Origin: Undaria pinnatifida
Taxonomy: Eukaryota; Sar; Phaeophyceae; Laminariales; Alariaceae
Assembly (NCBI GenBank): GCA_012845835.1
Contig: JABAKD010000002.1
Location: forward strand, 9,958,120 to 10,022,119
Reading direction: 5' to 3'
DNA: 64,000 bases
Both the position numbers and the translations under genes were made by a program. The notes under the pieces are model-generated. The model was not told the origin of the DNA and searched no databases. It was given only the letters and a program-made list of their open reading frames with translations. This document shows positions 45,701-55,067 of the stretch, one piece after another (position 1 is the first letter of the stretch; each line of letters opens with the position of its first letter).

Positions 45701-48700
45701 CAAAACATCAGCTAGCCAAGAGTCAACCCCCTTGTGTCTCTATCAGCCACCTCGGGGTACATCCCCTCTGCCTCAACAGTCCGGCTTTCTTCGCGTAACG
45801 TAGGCTGCAATCGTCACCCTTTTCCTCAACCATTTTCCCTTGACGCCCTAAGGTTGTCAACCCCTGCTATTAATACAGTACAGTGCCCCAATAAGGCAGT
45901 CTGAGTAATACGGTATCCCCATATAAGGCGGTATCCCGATATAAGGCGGTCGAAATCGCTTGGCGCGTCTGGGGAATTGCGCTCATAACCTGGGATGAAT
46001 AACGCGGCTACCCCCGATAAGGCGGTCACGTTGCTCTCTATAGCACTAGTGTATACCACACCACCGCCCTCACTGGGGGACCTCTATAATACCGTATACT
46101 GTATACTGTATACTGTTTACTGTAATGTGTCCTCAAAACGTTGGTGCGGTTCGAATAGGTTATTGGTTGGTGCAGTTCGAACAGGGTTAATCTTCTGTTT
46201 TACCCATCCGCGAATGGAATAAAACGCACCACCGCACGTCTGACAGATCAGATCCCCATTCATGATCAAGTATTTGTCTTCCAGGGCAGACAGATCCTTG
46301 ATCTACTGTATATGATCTGCATGGCCTATAGATCACGTTGATGCCGGGTGGGAGCCGCACGATCTGCATGATCTGATGGGTCTACCGGATGTTTTCTCGG
46401 GTTGGATCTGTACTGCGCAGGTCCTGCACAACATATCATATCGACAGATATATGATGTACATGATCTATATGACCTTTATGATCTAGATCGTGATCTGTA
46501 CGACGTTTGCTTACATACGTACTCACCCCGATTCTAGCCCAGTTGACCCCGTCGTTGTCACCGCCTCTGAAGTGTTTGGAAACCTCAGCAAAAAAATCCT
46601 CAATGTCGACCCTAGTGACAAAAAAAAAGGTGAACAAGACGAGGACACCAAACGCGTGAGCGGGAACACCAACGCATGACCACAACCTTGCACGCATGGG
46701 ACACATTAGACCATTGGATTAAACAATCTGGGTCATAGATCGGATCTTAGATCGTGATCAAACCTACTGTAGATCGTGTTCTTAGATCATGAACGAACCC
46801 AGACCATGATCATGATCTATCATACCAGGTATGATCTACACAAAAGATACCTCAGGGAGGCAACCACGACATCCACCCATCAACAGAACCTTGCACGCGT
46901 GGGACAAGTCAAATAATGTAAAAGATCTACAATAGATCACAGCTCATGATGCATCGATAGACAAACTTGAATAACAGGCAGACAAGGCGACGACACCAGC
47001 GCGTGAGCGAGAACACCAACGCATCAACAACACCTTGCACGTGTACAAGGGAAATAATAGAGCAGATAATTTTCATGATCTAGACCATAGGTCATGAATA
47101 GACGTACTACTGTAGCACTGAAAATCACGATGCGTCATTTTCGCGAAAATCAACCCCACGCAGACAAAGACGACAACGGCAGCGCGTGAGCGAGAACACC
47201 CCGACGGATCAACACAAACACGCCATGTACAACGGGACAGATCACAAAAAAAAACGAAATCGGAACATAGATCATCATCCAGATATTGGTCCATGACCTT
47301 TTCGAAAAAAAACAGGTAGATAAGGCGACGACACCAGCGCACGAGCGAGAGAGCATCAACGCATTCAAGCAGTCTCGCACACATGGGTCAGATCAGATCA
47401 GATTGGTGCATGGCAGATAGATCCCTGGTCTACGTGCTCTACATTTCCACAATCTACCAGGTATATTTTTTAGGTCATGTAGATCAGGGTCATGACTGTG
47501 TACCAGAAAAAAATGATAATTTTTCCATACAGGCATAGCCGGTTGTAGTCCACACTGATACTACACAGTATCTGGTAGTACTTCCTGTAGTCTAGTACAG
47601 TACTTGAAAAAAAAAATGCAAAAATGGTACCAGGTACCAGGGTTCAACTTCATCCAATCCAAAAAACTCCCCAAGCCCCATTCGAATGAAGGAGGGCTTA
47701 CATCCCGTAACCCCCCCCCTCCCTTTGTGCACGCGATGCCTGCCTGGTCGGTGCAACTCCGACGTGCCCGTCTCGGCATTGTAGTGATACGAAGGTCCAT
47801 GGTCATACGACTACGGCCATGCATGAAATGAGTACACCCCCGCCATCCCCGCCCCCCCCAAAAAAACACGCACCCGGCTGCTCCGTTGGAGACCATCTGG
47901 ACCTGCTTGGACGCCCCTTCGGCGAGGAGCCTCATGTTTTCCCCGTCGTGGACAGCCTCTCTGGGAAATTTAGTCCTGCGACGAACCGAAACAAGGGGAC
48001 CAATCAGCATCGAGAATCGGAAAAAAAAGGATCAGTCCGCATCGAGAATCGGATAAAATTGGACCAATCAGCATCGAGAACCGGATAAAATTGTACCAAG
48101 CCGCATCAAGAACCGGATAAAATTGAGTCAGTTAGCATCGAGACTTCATCGTCCCTCCGTCGTGGATCGTGGACGGCCTTCTTGGAATTTTGGTCCTGCG
48201 ACGAACCGTAGCAAGTGGACCAATCTCCATCGAGAACTGGACAAAATTGGACAAATCGGCATCGATAATCAGATAAAATTGGACCAATCAGCATCGAGAG
48301 TTCATAGTCTCCCCGTCGTGGAAGGCCTCTGTCGGAAATTTACTCATGCGACGAATCCTATTACGGATATCCATTGACAACAGGGGTAAACGCCTACGGG
48401 GTCATAACTCTGCCAATTCTCCGTCGATAACGGTAAACGATAGCTTGGATTGTTCGCATAGGCCGTACGGTCACGGCGCAAAAGTAAAAGAATAAAAGAA
48501 AGGATGTTATGGCCGAGATATTGCGAAAATTTTGAGAAATTTCTGGCGAAGTTTTTGCAACATGATAAGGCATTTACCCCTGTTAACAATGGATCTCCGT
48601 AATAGCAGGTGGATCAATCAGCATCGAGAACAGCATTACATTAGACCAACCAGTTCAGAGAGAAAAAACGACTACTCAAAATTACCAGGTACTTGATTAC

Positions 48701-51700
48701 AATATCGACCACAAGAAGAAGCTCGAGCTGCCGGCATAAGGAATATATCTGAACTGAGAGGTATCACACGCGGGGAGCCATGGAGTTACTTGCACCGCTG
48801 CATATCCTTCCTATTAACCCTCTTAAGGCCCGTTTATATCAACCAAAAACAAGAGATTTGCGATATTATCGACCGTCTCTTAACAGAAAGAGCATGCAGC
48901 AGAACCGTTAGGGACGTACCTAACGAAAACAAAAAGAAAGTCAGGTGACGAAAAAAACGTTACATTTTCGCGAAGCGTCATACTTGTCAGGAATCTGGAC
49001 TTTGAATCGTTTAGGCATTTTCCACAACATGATCTCAGGATTCCTGACAAAAAAAAAAATGCTCTTGTTTTTGAAAATACGACATTTCAGAATTTCAAAA
49101 TATCAGGAATTATCATATTTTGTCAGGGTTCGTGATATTTTTCGCGTTCGTTAGGAGCGGCCTTTAATAGCACGAGAACGCGGTTCGTGTGTCGTATAGC
49201 TCCCACCGTTTCGCTTCGAACACACTAGCGGACACTTCTAATAGTGAACACCCTCCGCCTCTACCCGGCGTCCCCGACTGCTTCGTGCGGCGGATTCTGG
49301 CGTCAACTTCTTTCGTCAGTATTTCCCTCTGAAGCCACACGGGGTTGATAGTAGCCTGATAGCACACTACTGCTCGCTTTTTTGGGTCGCCATACACGGG
49401 TTCCAAACAGGCTAAATGGACGGCTTATATACCGCACCCCACACGCTTTCGTCAAGTCATGCGGGGTTCTTCACGAACCGTCACCAGTTAACCAATCAGC
49501 AACGAGAATCGGATTAAATTGGACCAATCACTTCAACGGGAAACACGGCCCTCCAGCGAAACGATTGCAGCATCGACGACACGAACCAGCCGAGCTATCA
49601 TTTAGGGAGTGTATCCGAACTGCGCTGTAAAGGGTGATAGATACCACACGCGTGCAGCATGGCCTACTTTAACGGTTTTAGCAGTTTAGCACCGCACTCC
49701 CCAACATGGGGACTCAACACTAGGAGTTAGACTGGGATAGCTTGAGGACTTGGAAATGGGTTTCAAGTCGCTTGACAAGACAGAACTCGTGTTTTTTTCG
49801 TCGCTGTACGTGGGTCCCACCCGGGATACAGCGGGGTACTCGCTTTAAGAGCCCGTCGGAACACGCCAGTGCTATGATACGTACAGCTCTTAACTCCGAG
49901 TGAGTATCACATACATACATAGATAGGTTTTAGCATAGGCGTCACAACGCATGACAAGCGTGACAAGCCGATTTGACCGCGCTTTATGATACGCGCGGTT
50001 CTCATCTCCTCCGATTGAGTATCGTCTACACATGTAGGTTTTAGCACAGGCGTCACAAGGCGTGACAGGCCGGCTTGACCGCTCTGAAGATCTTCTCTTA
50101 TTAAGGACGCTCCTACATCGGGTACCCTACTGTACACAGATGGCTCATATACTGCACTCCTCATGCTTTCGTCGCCGCGCGGATCCTTACAGAATAGCTG
50201 GGTCCCACACAGAGTTACCTGGTAAAAGCAACCATTTCGGGGCTGCGAAAAATACTCTACACTACTGTAAGTCCAACTGGATTGTCCCAAAAACGCAGGC
50301 GCGGTTCTAAAAAGGTACCTGGTAGGGACAGCTCGCGCTGTCGTTACCCCGGGAACTGAAGGATACTCCAGCTGGATTGCGAATACAATTCGAGTCAAAT
50401 TGACACACGAAGCGCTGGATTGCGAATAAATTTTGAGTCAAATTGACGCCCGACATGTACGAAAATACGTGGAAGTGTGGTGAGCTAAACATGTATTTCT
50501 TCCCCATTCGCCAGAGGATTACAAAAAAAACGAAAAAAATACGAGGTACGAGTGTACCTGGTCCTTTTTTGGGGACAACAAAAATATTTCACACTGTTTT
50601 CAAGTTTTTTTACCCCCAAAACGAGGGTCAGTTAGAAAGACATACTTGATAAAAATCTACCTGCTGGTAACATTAGTGGGACTGCCAAAAATGTCAGACG
50701 AATTCCAAGCGGATTGGCCCCAAAAACGCAGATGCAGATCTAAAAAGGTACCCGGCAAGAATGTACCTTTTTTTGAGACTGCGAACAAAATCCCACACCA
50801 ACTTCGAGTGTTTCTCCCCCAAAAACGCAGGCCCAATTCTAGACAGGTACCTGACCTGATCAGATTTGACCTTTTTGGGACTGCGAAAAAGGCTACAAAT
50901 AAAATCTAAGCAATTTATCCGTTTAACGCAGGCGCAGTTCTGAAAAAGTACACCGCCTGAAATCTAACCCTTTGAGGATCGCGAAAAAATTCTACAGTAA
51001 CTCCATGTGCTTTGTCCCCAAAATTTGGGCGCAACACTAACGGGATTAAGGCAATTCTCACTTGGTGAACAGCTCGCTGTTTTCCATGGTGAGGTCCTTC
51101 AACGCGTCTTTCGTGGGGTCCGCGATATCCTGCAGGACGACGAAAGGACAACCAGGGGGGCGAGGGGTTTTATCTCAGCCTGGAGCATGTACGACAATCA
51201 CTAGTGTTGGTGGACAACAAAAGTGATCTGTCTAATGATCTGTCCAGTACATGTCCAGTGATACTTCCGGCGATCTGTGCAGTGATCTGTACAGCAATCT
51301 GTAGTGATAGGTACAGTTATCTGCGCAGTGATCTGTACAGCTACATGTACAGTGATGTGTTCAGTGATGTGTTCAACTGTCAGAAATATGCAGTGATCTG
51401 TACAGTGATCTGTACAGTGATTTTGCACAGTTATCTGTACAGTTATCTGTACAGCTATCTATGCAGCGATATGTACTGTTACATGTACAGTGATCTGTTC
51501 AGCGGTCTATACAGGGATCTGGAGGCGAACCTCACCACTTACTCGACAACATGACTGGCGTGCGCTTTAAAATACATTCAACCCTAACCCTAGCCGAATG
51601 CAACCACATCAACCAATCAATAGGTAATAATCCCCTTCGTCTCGTGCACAGTGTCACAACCACTTTTTCGATATAAGGGGCAAACTCTCCTGCATTTTAG

Positions 51701-52446
51701 TGAGCACCAGGTTAGCGACCTGCACAGTGATAACATGACCGCATCCTGTAGACCACAACTGAAGCCTGTTCAGATCATTCAGATCGCATACATCAGCCCC
51801 ATGGAAATATTGCACGGTGATGATGCAGCTCCGTGAGAATTATCTGCGTGATCTGTACAGCGATCCAATGTGTCCAACATGCGGACGATAAGCGTTGATT
51901 TAGTAGTAGTAATCTGGCCTGTCCAACGTACGGACAGTTGGCGTTGTCACCATATGAACTGTTAGATCTGTACAGTGGTATGATCTGTCCCAATTTATGG
52001 AAGGAAGGCGTTGGTCGCGTTGGTCGCGTTGCTGTGCGACTGCCTGGTCCTACTACACATATCAGGTACCAGGTGTACAACAAGCTCTCACCGACTGTTG
52101 CTCGATGACCTTGTTCTTGAGGTTTCTTTGCTCCAGTCGAAGCCGTCTCCTTTCCTCCACGGTCTGGTTCGACTCTTCCATGACCTTTGCCTGGACGGGC
52201 GGCATCATCGTTATCAACATCACCATCATTACCATCATAATCGTCATCACCACAACCCCTGTCAACAGCAGTACGATCATCAACATCGTCATCATCATCA
52301 TCCTAATCATACCCAACTCCACCATCCTCATCACCACCATCCTTCCCGAAATCACAATCACCAGTACCGCCATCCGCATCATCAAGAACGTCGTCATCAC
52401 GATCATCATCATCATCACCACCACCATCATCATCAGCAGCATCATC

Positions 52447-52496
<50 letters not shown>

Positions 52497-55067
52497 CATC
52501 ATCATCGTCATCCCCATGATCATCATTGTCAGCGGCAGCAGCAGCAGCATAACCATTCTCATCACCATCATCATCATAATCGTTATCACCATCCTCGTCA
52601 ACATCCTCATAACCACCATCAACATCATGATCTTCAACACCACGATCTTCATCGCCATCACCACCATCATTAAAACGATACCACTCTAACTTTAAGCACT
52701 TTGTTGCCGAAACGTGAACACACGATAAAACAGAGCGGCTAACGCTTTCCGTGCTCCACAATGCATCCTCCTAAAACTCCAAGTAGTCTATCACCAAAAC
52801 GTGCTTGCGCTAGCCCTTTCGCATTCCCAGTCCCACTACCTACGTACCGTATGGTAGAAGTCCAAGGGCGCGTGCGACGACAGGTTTGTTAACCCTTTTA
52901 GCACCGCACTTCCGACATGGGTACAAAACACTTGGACTTAGACTAGGATCATTTTAGAAGTTGGAAATGGCTTACTAGCAAGTTTTGACCACGCTGCTTC
53001 TTACTGGAAGGTCTCCGCACAGAAACTGCCCTACGTCGTCGAGCATATGTTCTTGAACAAAATAATAGGACTCCTCACATGAAGAAAAAACTCCCCCACA
53101 TAGTGTACTACAAGTACCAACAACGCAGCTTTGCAAAGATTAGCATCGACCCAAAATTGGTCGAACTCACGGCTGACGTCCTTAAAATATTTACATAAAA
53201 CAGCCTTCGTGAGTTGCACTATTAACAGATTATTTGTTTATTTTTATCATCACGTTTTACTTGCCTGCCCAACTCGTAAGAGCTCTTGTTACCCTCAGCG
53301 ACCGTCTGGGCAGGACGTGGTCACAGGTATCTTCCCTTCCCCCCCCCGGTACGTGCCTTCATTTTATCGCGCATAGGGTTCAGCATTCCCACTCTTCAGC
53401 TTTGCACATACGCTCGTCGATTTTCACCGAATTTAGACAACTCACGCTCTCGCGCTTGTCCGCTAGTCATTTTTTTTGGCGCAAGAAAACAATACGACAA
53501 TGCGATATAACAATGCAACAACACTTTGTATGAGTCTCGATGAAAATACTTTCGATCTCACAGCTGAAGCGTATATAGTGGCGCCATACAGGCAACCGGC
53601 GCTACTCCGGATTGGGGAATATATAGGTTTTAGTATGGAAACGATAAACTGTGCAAGTACCTCAGACCACGTAAGTGCTTGGGTAAGGTGCAGAACAGTA
53701 CAGCTCTTCAGCCGACTCAAGTGACTACCAATACCCTCAAAACCTGTAGGCGCGCCCCCACCGTACGATGGCATGCGTCAAAAAGGACCCAAATCGAAAT
53801 GGAAACGCATGATATCAACAGTTTGTCGCCGAAATGTGCTAGGGGTTAATGGCACAACCGTTCATATTCGGTACACATCAACTGTTAACATTTCGGGGGC
53901 CCATGCACAGCGATAGCACATGTACAGAGATAGCACATGTACAGCGATAGCACATGTATAGCGATAGCACATGTACAGCGATAGCACATGTACAGCGAAG
54001 CGCACATGTTAAGCGATAGCACATGTACAGCGAAGCGCACATGTACAGCGATAGCACATGTACAGCGAAGCGCACATGTACAGCGAAGCGCACATGTACA
54101 GCGAAGCGCACATGTACAGCGAAACGCACATGTACATCGAAGCGCACATGTACAGCGAAACGCACATGTACAGCGAAGCGCACATGTACAGCGACACCAC
54201 ATGTACAGCGACACCGCATGTACGGCGGTAACACGCGTACAGCGATGACGCACGCACAGCGATAACACATGCACAGCGACAACACAGACGATGAGCGCTG
54301 CAATATCCTAACGTGAGCATGCACCATGCAATACATAGCTCACTCTACCAGCGTATCGTACAGCTCCTCGCCTTGAGGTGTAACAGCCCGTCATGCAAGC
54401 AAACCCCCCCTAACCTAACAGCCCGCTTTGTTCGGTGTGGACGATGCAATACTCGTCAGCTAAACTCGGCGTGTTTTCTCAAGTCACAACAGGGTTACAG
54501 CAATGGGTGCCCCGGTTCAAGAGCAACCTAGGTCAGAGCATTCGGGACGGTCAAATCGGCTTGTCACGCCTTGTAACGCCCATACTAAAAAAAAGCCTCG
54601 AGGTAATACCCAATCTGAGACAACAGCGGTTGAATGGAGATAAGAGCGGTCAAAGTCGGTTGCCACGAGGCGCTCTTAAACCGGGGTACCCCCTGCACCG
54701 AATAACACGTATGATAACACACCCTGGGGGACGAAGTTCCTAGCCTACCTTCTTCAAGGCGACGCACCCAGGCACGCACAACGAAAATAGCCTCTCTCGA
54801 CAGATCTCGCCAAGGTCTGGCCCAGAGACGCATTGATCGGCGTTTGCACTCGCCCCGCTGTGAAAATAAAAATAAAAAATCAGCTTGGAAATGCGTCCGA
54901 GGGATGTTGGGTGTGCTATCTCGCGGGTAAAGCGGTACCTGGCAAACATAAAATATACAGCACGTGCATCCCCTCACCCTTTTGGTTGACCTCTTGCTGC
55001 GGGCGCCGGCCCTGCTGCCCTCCTCATTCCCCTGCCTTTGCGAATGCCTTCCACGCTTGTCGGACAT
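33709..55067 (-). CDS. NSE4: NSE4 kleisin of the SMC5/6 complex (11 exons, 341 aa)
   Basis: Exons in order: 55067-54978, 52190-52092, 51129-51062, 47960-47874, 46611-46527, 44020-43904, 43348-43244, 41151-41071, 40301-40233, 37401-37305, 33836-33709 (1026 nt; every junction in phase). The N-terminus is basic, then RRRLRLEQRNLKNKVIEQQS (Nse4 N-terminal helix binding the SMC neck). The middle has EAVHDGENMRLLAEGASKQV, FRGGDNDGVNWARIG and GGFMLGPLDKPAKGPR. The C-terminal Nse4 domain has LLNPKSFTQSVENIFDFSFF, then AKQWLMSFTPADFRELKELY, the winged-helix segment binding the other SMC head. The family's NP.SF.QTVEN.F..SF signature is the strongest evidence. NSE4 bridges SMC5 and SMC6 in DNA repair and chromosome segregation. 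Donors are mostly GTGAG-type. Introns hold long arrays and duplicated splice junctions. A possible extra exon at 54749-54857 would shift the frame. Confidence 0.9.
34288..34347. repeat. Perfect 60-bp palindrome
   Basis: ATGTTGTATACAGACACCAA at the left and its exact reverse complement at the right, with about 25-bp arms and an 11-nt loop. It lies in NSE4's last intron. It may be a foldback element or a duplication-inversion scar. Confidence 0.8.
35835..36120 (-). mobile_element. tRNA-derived SINE, second family, copy 1
   Basis: On the minus strand the head reads GGTCGCCCCGGTGGCGTATC, an A-box-like start, with a B box GAGTTCGAATCC about 45 nt later. The body is shared with the next copies (TTTTATCGCGCATAGGGTTC, GTCGATTTTTCA, CTCACGCTCTCG read on plus). 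The arms do not pair as a functional tRNA. Confidence 0.55.
36351..36640. mobile_element. GACGCGTGCTACG MITE, third clear copy
   Basis: Inverted ends GACGCGTGCTACGATGA and CTACCGTAGCACGCGTC bound 290 bp with the internal blocks CTAGACCATGGGGAT and GAAGCTCCGAAAG seen in relatives. It lies between two SINE copies in the last NSE4 intron. Confidence 0.6.
36655..36985 (-). mobile_element. tRNA-derived SINE, second family, copy 2
   Basis: The head CCGGTCGCCCCGGTGG at 36985 downward and the body GTGCCTTGACTTTTATCGCG match copy 1; the B box is degenerate (TGTTCAAATCTC). A third, more diverged copy occupies about 53275-53540. Confidence 0.5.
37700..37985. repeat. Minisatellite GCCGCTATAGTGCAGGTT
   Basis: About fifteen imperfect 18-bp units (GCCACTATAGTGCCGGTT and variants) lie in the intron upstream of NSE4's exon 10 on the coding strand. 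Val/Ala-rich frames across it are artefacts. Confidence 0.8.
38130..38300 (-). repeat. Copy of the AAATACGTGGAAGTG family
   Basis: In reverse orientation it carries the blocks CACTTTCACGTATTTTCATG, AATTGCCTTCGCAATCCAGC and GCGTGTCCTTCGATTCCC also found at 3370-3520 and 50325-50525. The family includes a CCTCCGGCGGA-type end next to an A/T run. Confidence 0.55.
39123..39216 (+). mobile_element. TTAA-bounded MITE copy
   Basis: TTAACCCCCCTCCTAGAGCC to GTTGTAAAGGCGTTAA, near-identical inside to 31833-31922, and followed by the same GGAGCCCCGTCATTCAG sequence, so it occupies the same site in a related host repeat. Confidence 0.6.
39559..39646. repeat. Palindromic derivative of the TTAA MITE
   Basis: TAACCCCTCTCTACACTAAT and ATTAGTGTAGGGAGGGG form inverted arms around TTTTCGAC. 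Both arms match one end of the 90-bp MITE. Confidence 0.55.
39799..39888 (-). mobile_element. TTAA-bounded MITE copy, reverse orientation
   Basis: TTAACCCTTTTACAACTGGA to CTCCAAAGGGGTTAA is the reverse complement of the 31833-31922 element with a few substitutions. Confidence 0.6.
41436..41726 (+). CDS. Hypothetical ORF (96 aa) opposite NSE4 intron 7
   Basis: ATG to TGA, encoding MDQPLTANELETILQTICGI from residue 7, then a helix-rich basic segment (CLKRLQIRQQMQARYENRQI) and a Cys/His/Tyr-rich end. It is markedly more A/T-rich in codon use than the NSE4 exons. It may be a fragment of a mobile-element gene. There is no homology I can name and no promoter evidence. Confidence 0.35.
   Translation: MCIDPEMDQPLTANELETILQTICGISATFLHFIGECLKRLQIRQQMQARYENRQIKAQYGIEAMRCCYKYHKPNTNSQLHHYAARVDQNIESSIG
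41890..42080 (+). repeat. GGGTCGGGT-rich dispersed repeat copy
   Basis: GGTCGGATCACTTCTCGCGG, GACCCGACCCCGTGAGA, CGACCCGCGAGG and GACCCGCGGGCC occur in the order seen at 30080-30290 and 43625-43805. It lies in an NSE4 intron. Confidence 0.5.
42430..42800. repeat. (GGGTT)n pentanucleotide array, about 370 bp
   Basis: About 70 near-perfect GGGTT units with a few substitutions (GGATT near 42523, GGTTA near 42556). It lies in the NSE4 intron between exons 7 and 8 and is followed directly by a different pentanucleotide array. The period makes all three plus frames open. Confidence 0.95.
42821..43205. repeat. (TGTTG)n pentanucleotide array, about 385 bp
   Basis: About 75 TGTTG units with four early variants (GCTGT near 42869 and a 2-nt phase slip near 42896). 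It ends about 40 nt from the NSE4 exon 7 donor at 43243. The repeat differs from the preceding GGGTT array by one substitution per unit. Confidence 0.95.
43440..43575 (-). repeat. Duplicated 3' splice site and exon start beside NSE4 exon 7
   Basis: ACCATCCCGCAG followed by a 15-codon stretch (NGAEEEGTETVNTQQ) copies the acceptor and first part of exon 7 (DDTEEVGPETMKAQK, 43348 downward). The upstream intron is copied too (GCCGTCGGTA, TACGTCGGTAC, GCTTT.GATA). The copy has no matching donor, so it is a partial exon duplicate of about 135 bp. Confidence 0.65.
46600..47400. repeat. Diverged tandem repeat of about 170 bp in NSE4 intron 4
   Basis: Blocks AGACAAGGCGACGACACCAG, CGCGTGAGCGAGAACACC, AACGCAT and CCTTGCACGCATGGGAC recur near 46625, 46980, 47160 and 47320, separated by GATC-rich spacers. 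The first unit lies directly against the NSE4 exon at 46527-46611. Confidence 0.6.
47980..48357. repeat. 32-bp minisatellite with embedded copies of an NSE4 splice junction
   Basis: Units of GGACCAATCAGCATCGAGAA + TCGGATAAAATT repeat about eight times. Two insertions within it (48165-48215 and 48308-48357) repeat CCGTCGTGGA..GGCCT and GGAAATTTAGTCCTGCGACG from the acceptor end of the NSE4 exon at 47874-47960. One copy still reads KAVHDP against EAVHDG in the true exon. Confidence 0.65.
48358..48605. mobile_element. TIR element of about 248 bp
   Basis: CTATTACGGATATCCATTGA at the left pairs with its reverse complement at the right over about 36 bp, continuing through ACAGGGGTAAA. There is no ORF and no clear target duplication. 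It lies in NSE4 intron 3. Confidence 0.6.
50325..50525 (+). repeat. Copy of the AAATACGTGGAAGTG family
   Basis: GACAGCTCGCGCTGTCGTTA, AACTGAAGGATACTCCAGCT, GGATTGCGAATACAATTCGA and GAAAATACGTGGAAGTGTGG match 3370-3520. An internal 50-bp block (GCTGGATTGCGAAT ... TTGAGTCAAATTGAC) is tandemly repeated here. Confidence 0.6.
51215..51560. repeat. GATCTGTACAGT minisatellite
   Basis: About 25 imperfect 12-bp units of GTGATCTGTACA; isolated units continue to about 51985. It lies between NSE4 exons 2 and 3. Confidence 0.8.
52205..52675. repeat. (ATC)n-rich array
   Basis: About 470 bp of CATCATCACC/ATCATC units with interruptions, starting 15 nt upstream of the NSE4 exon 2 acceptor. The His, Ile, Asp and Met frames are artefacts. 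Confidence 0.9.
53895..54275. repeat. 17-18 bp minisatellite AGCGAAGCGCACATGTAC
   Basis: About 22 units alternate between AGCGATAGCACATGTAC and AGCGAAGCGCACATGTAC. It lies in NSE4 intron 1. Confidence 0.85.
54749..54857 (-). other. Possible frame-disrupting extra exon in NSE4 intron 1
   Basis: A very good acceptor (TTTTATTTTCACAG) and a GAAG|GTAGGC donor bracket 109 nt. Included after exon 1 it stays open (RGECKRRSMRLWARPWRDLS...) but leaves exon 2 out of frame, so it would act as a poison exon. It may also be a cryptic exon from a repeat. Confidence 0.3.

Noticed and set aside
47980-48310. CRISPR-like array
   Set aside because: Units are contiguous and degenerate with no unique spacers, in a eukaryotic intron.
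51997-52761. Poly-His, poly-Ile and poly-Asp frames
   Set aside because: They are an ATC microsatellite; the genuine coding part is only 52092-52190 on the minus strand.
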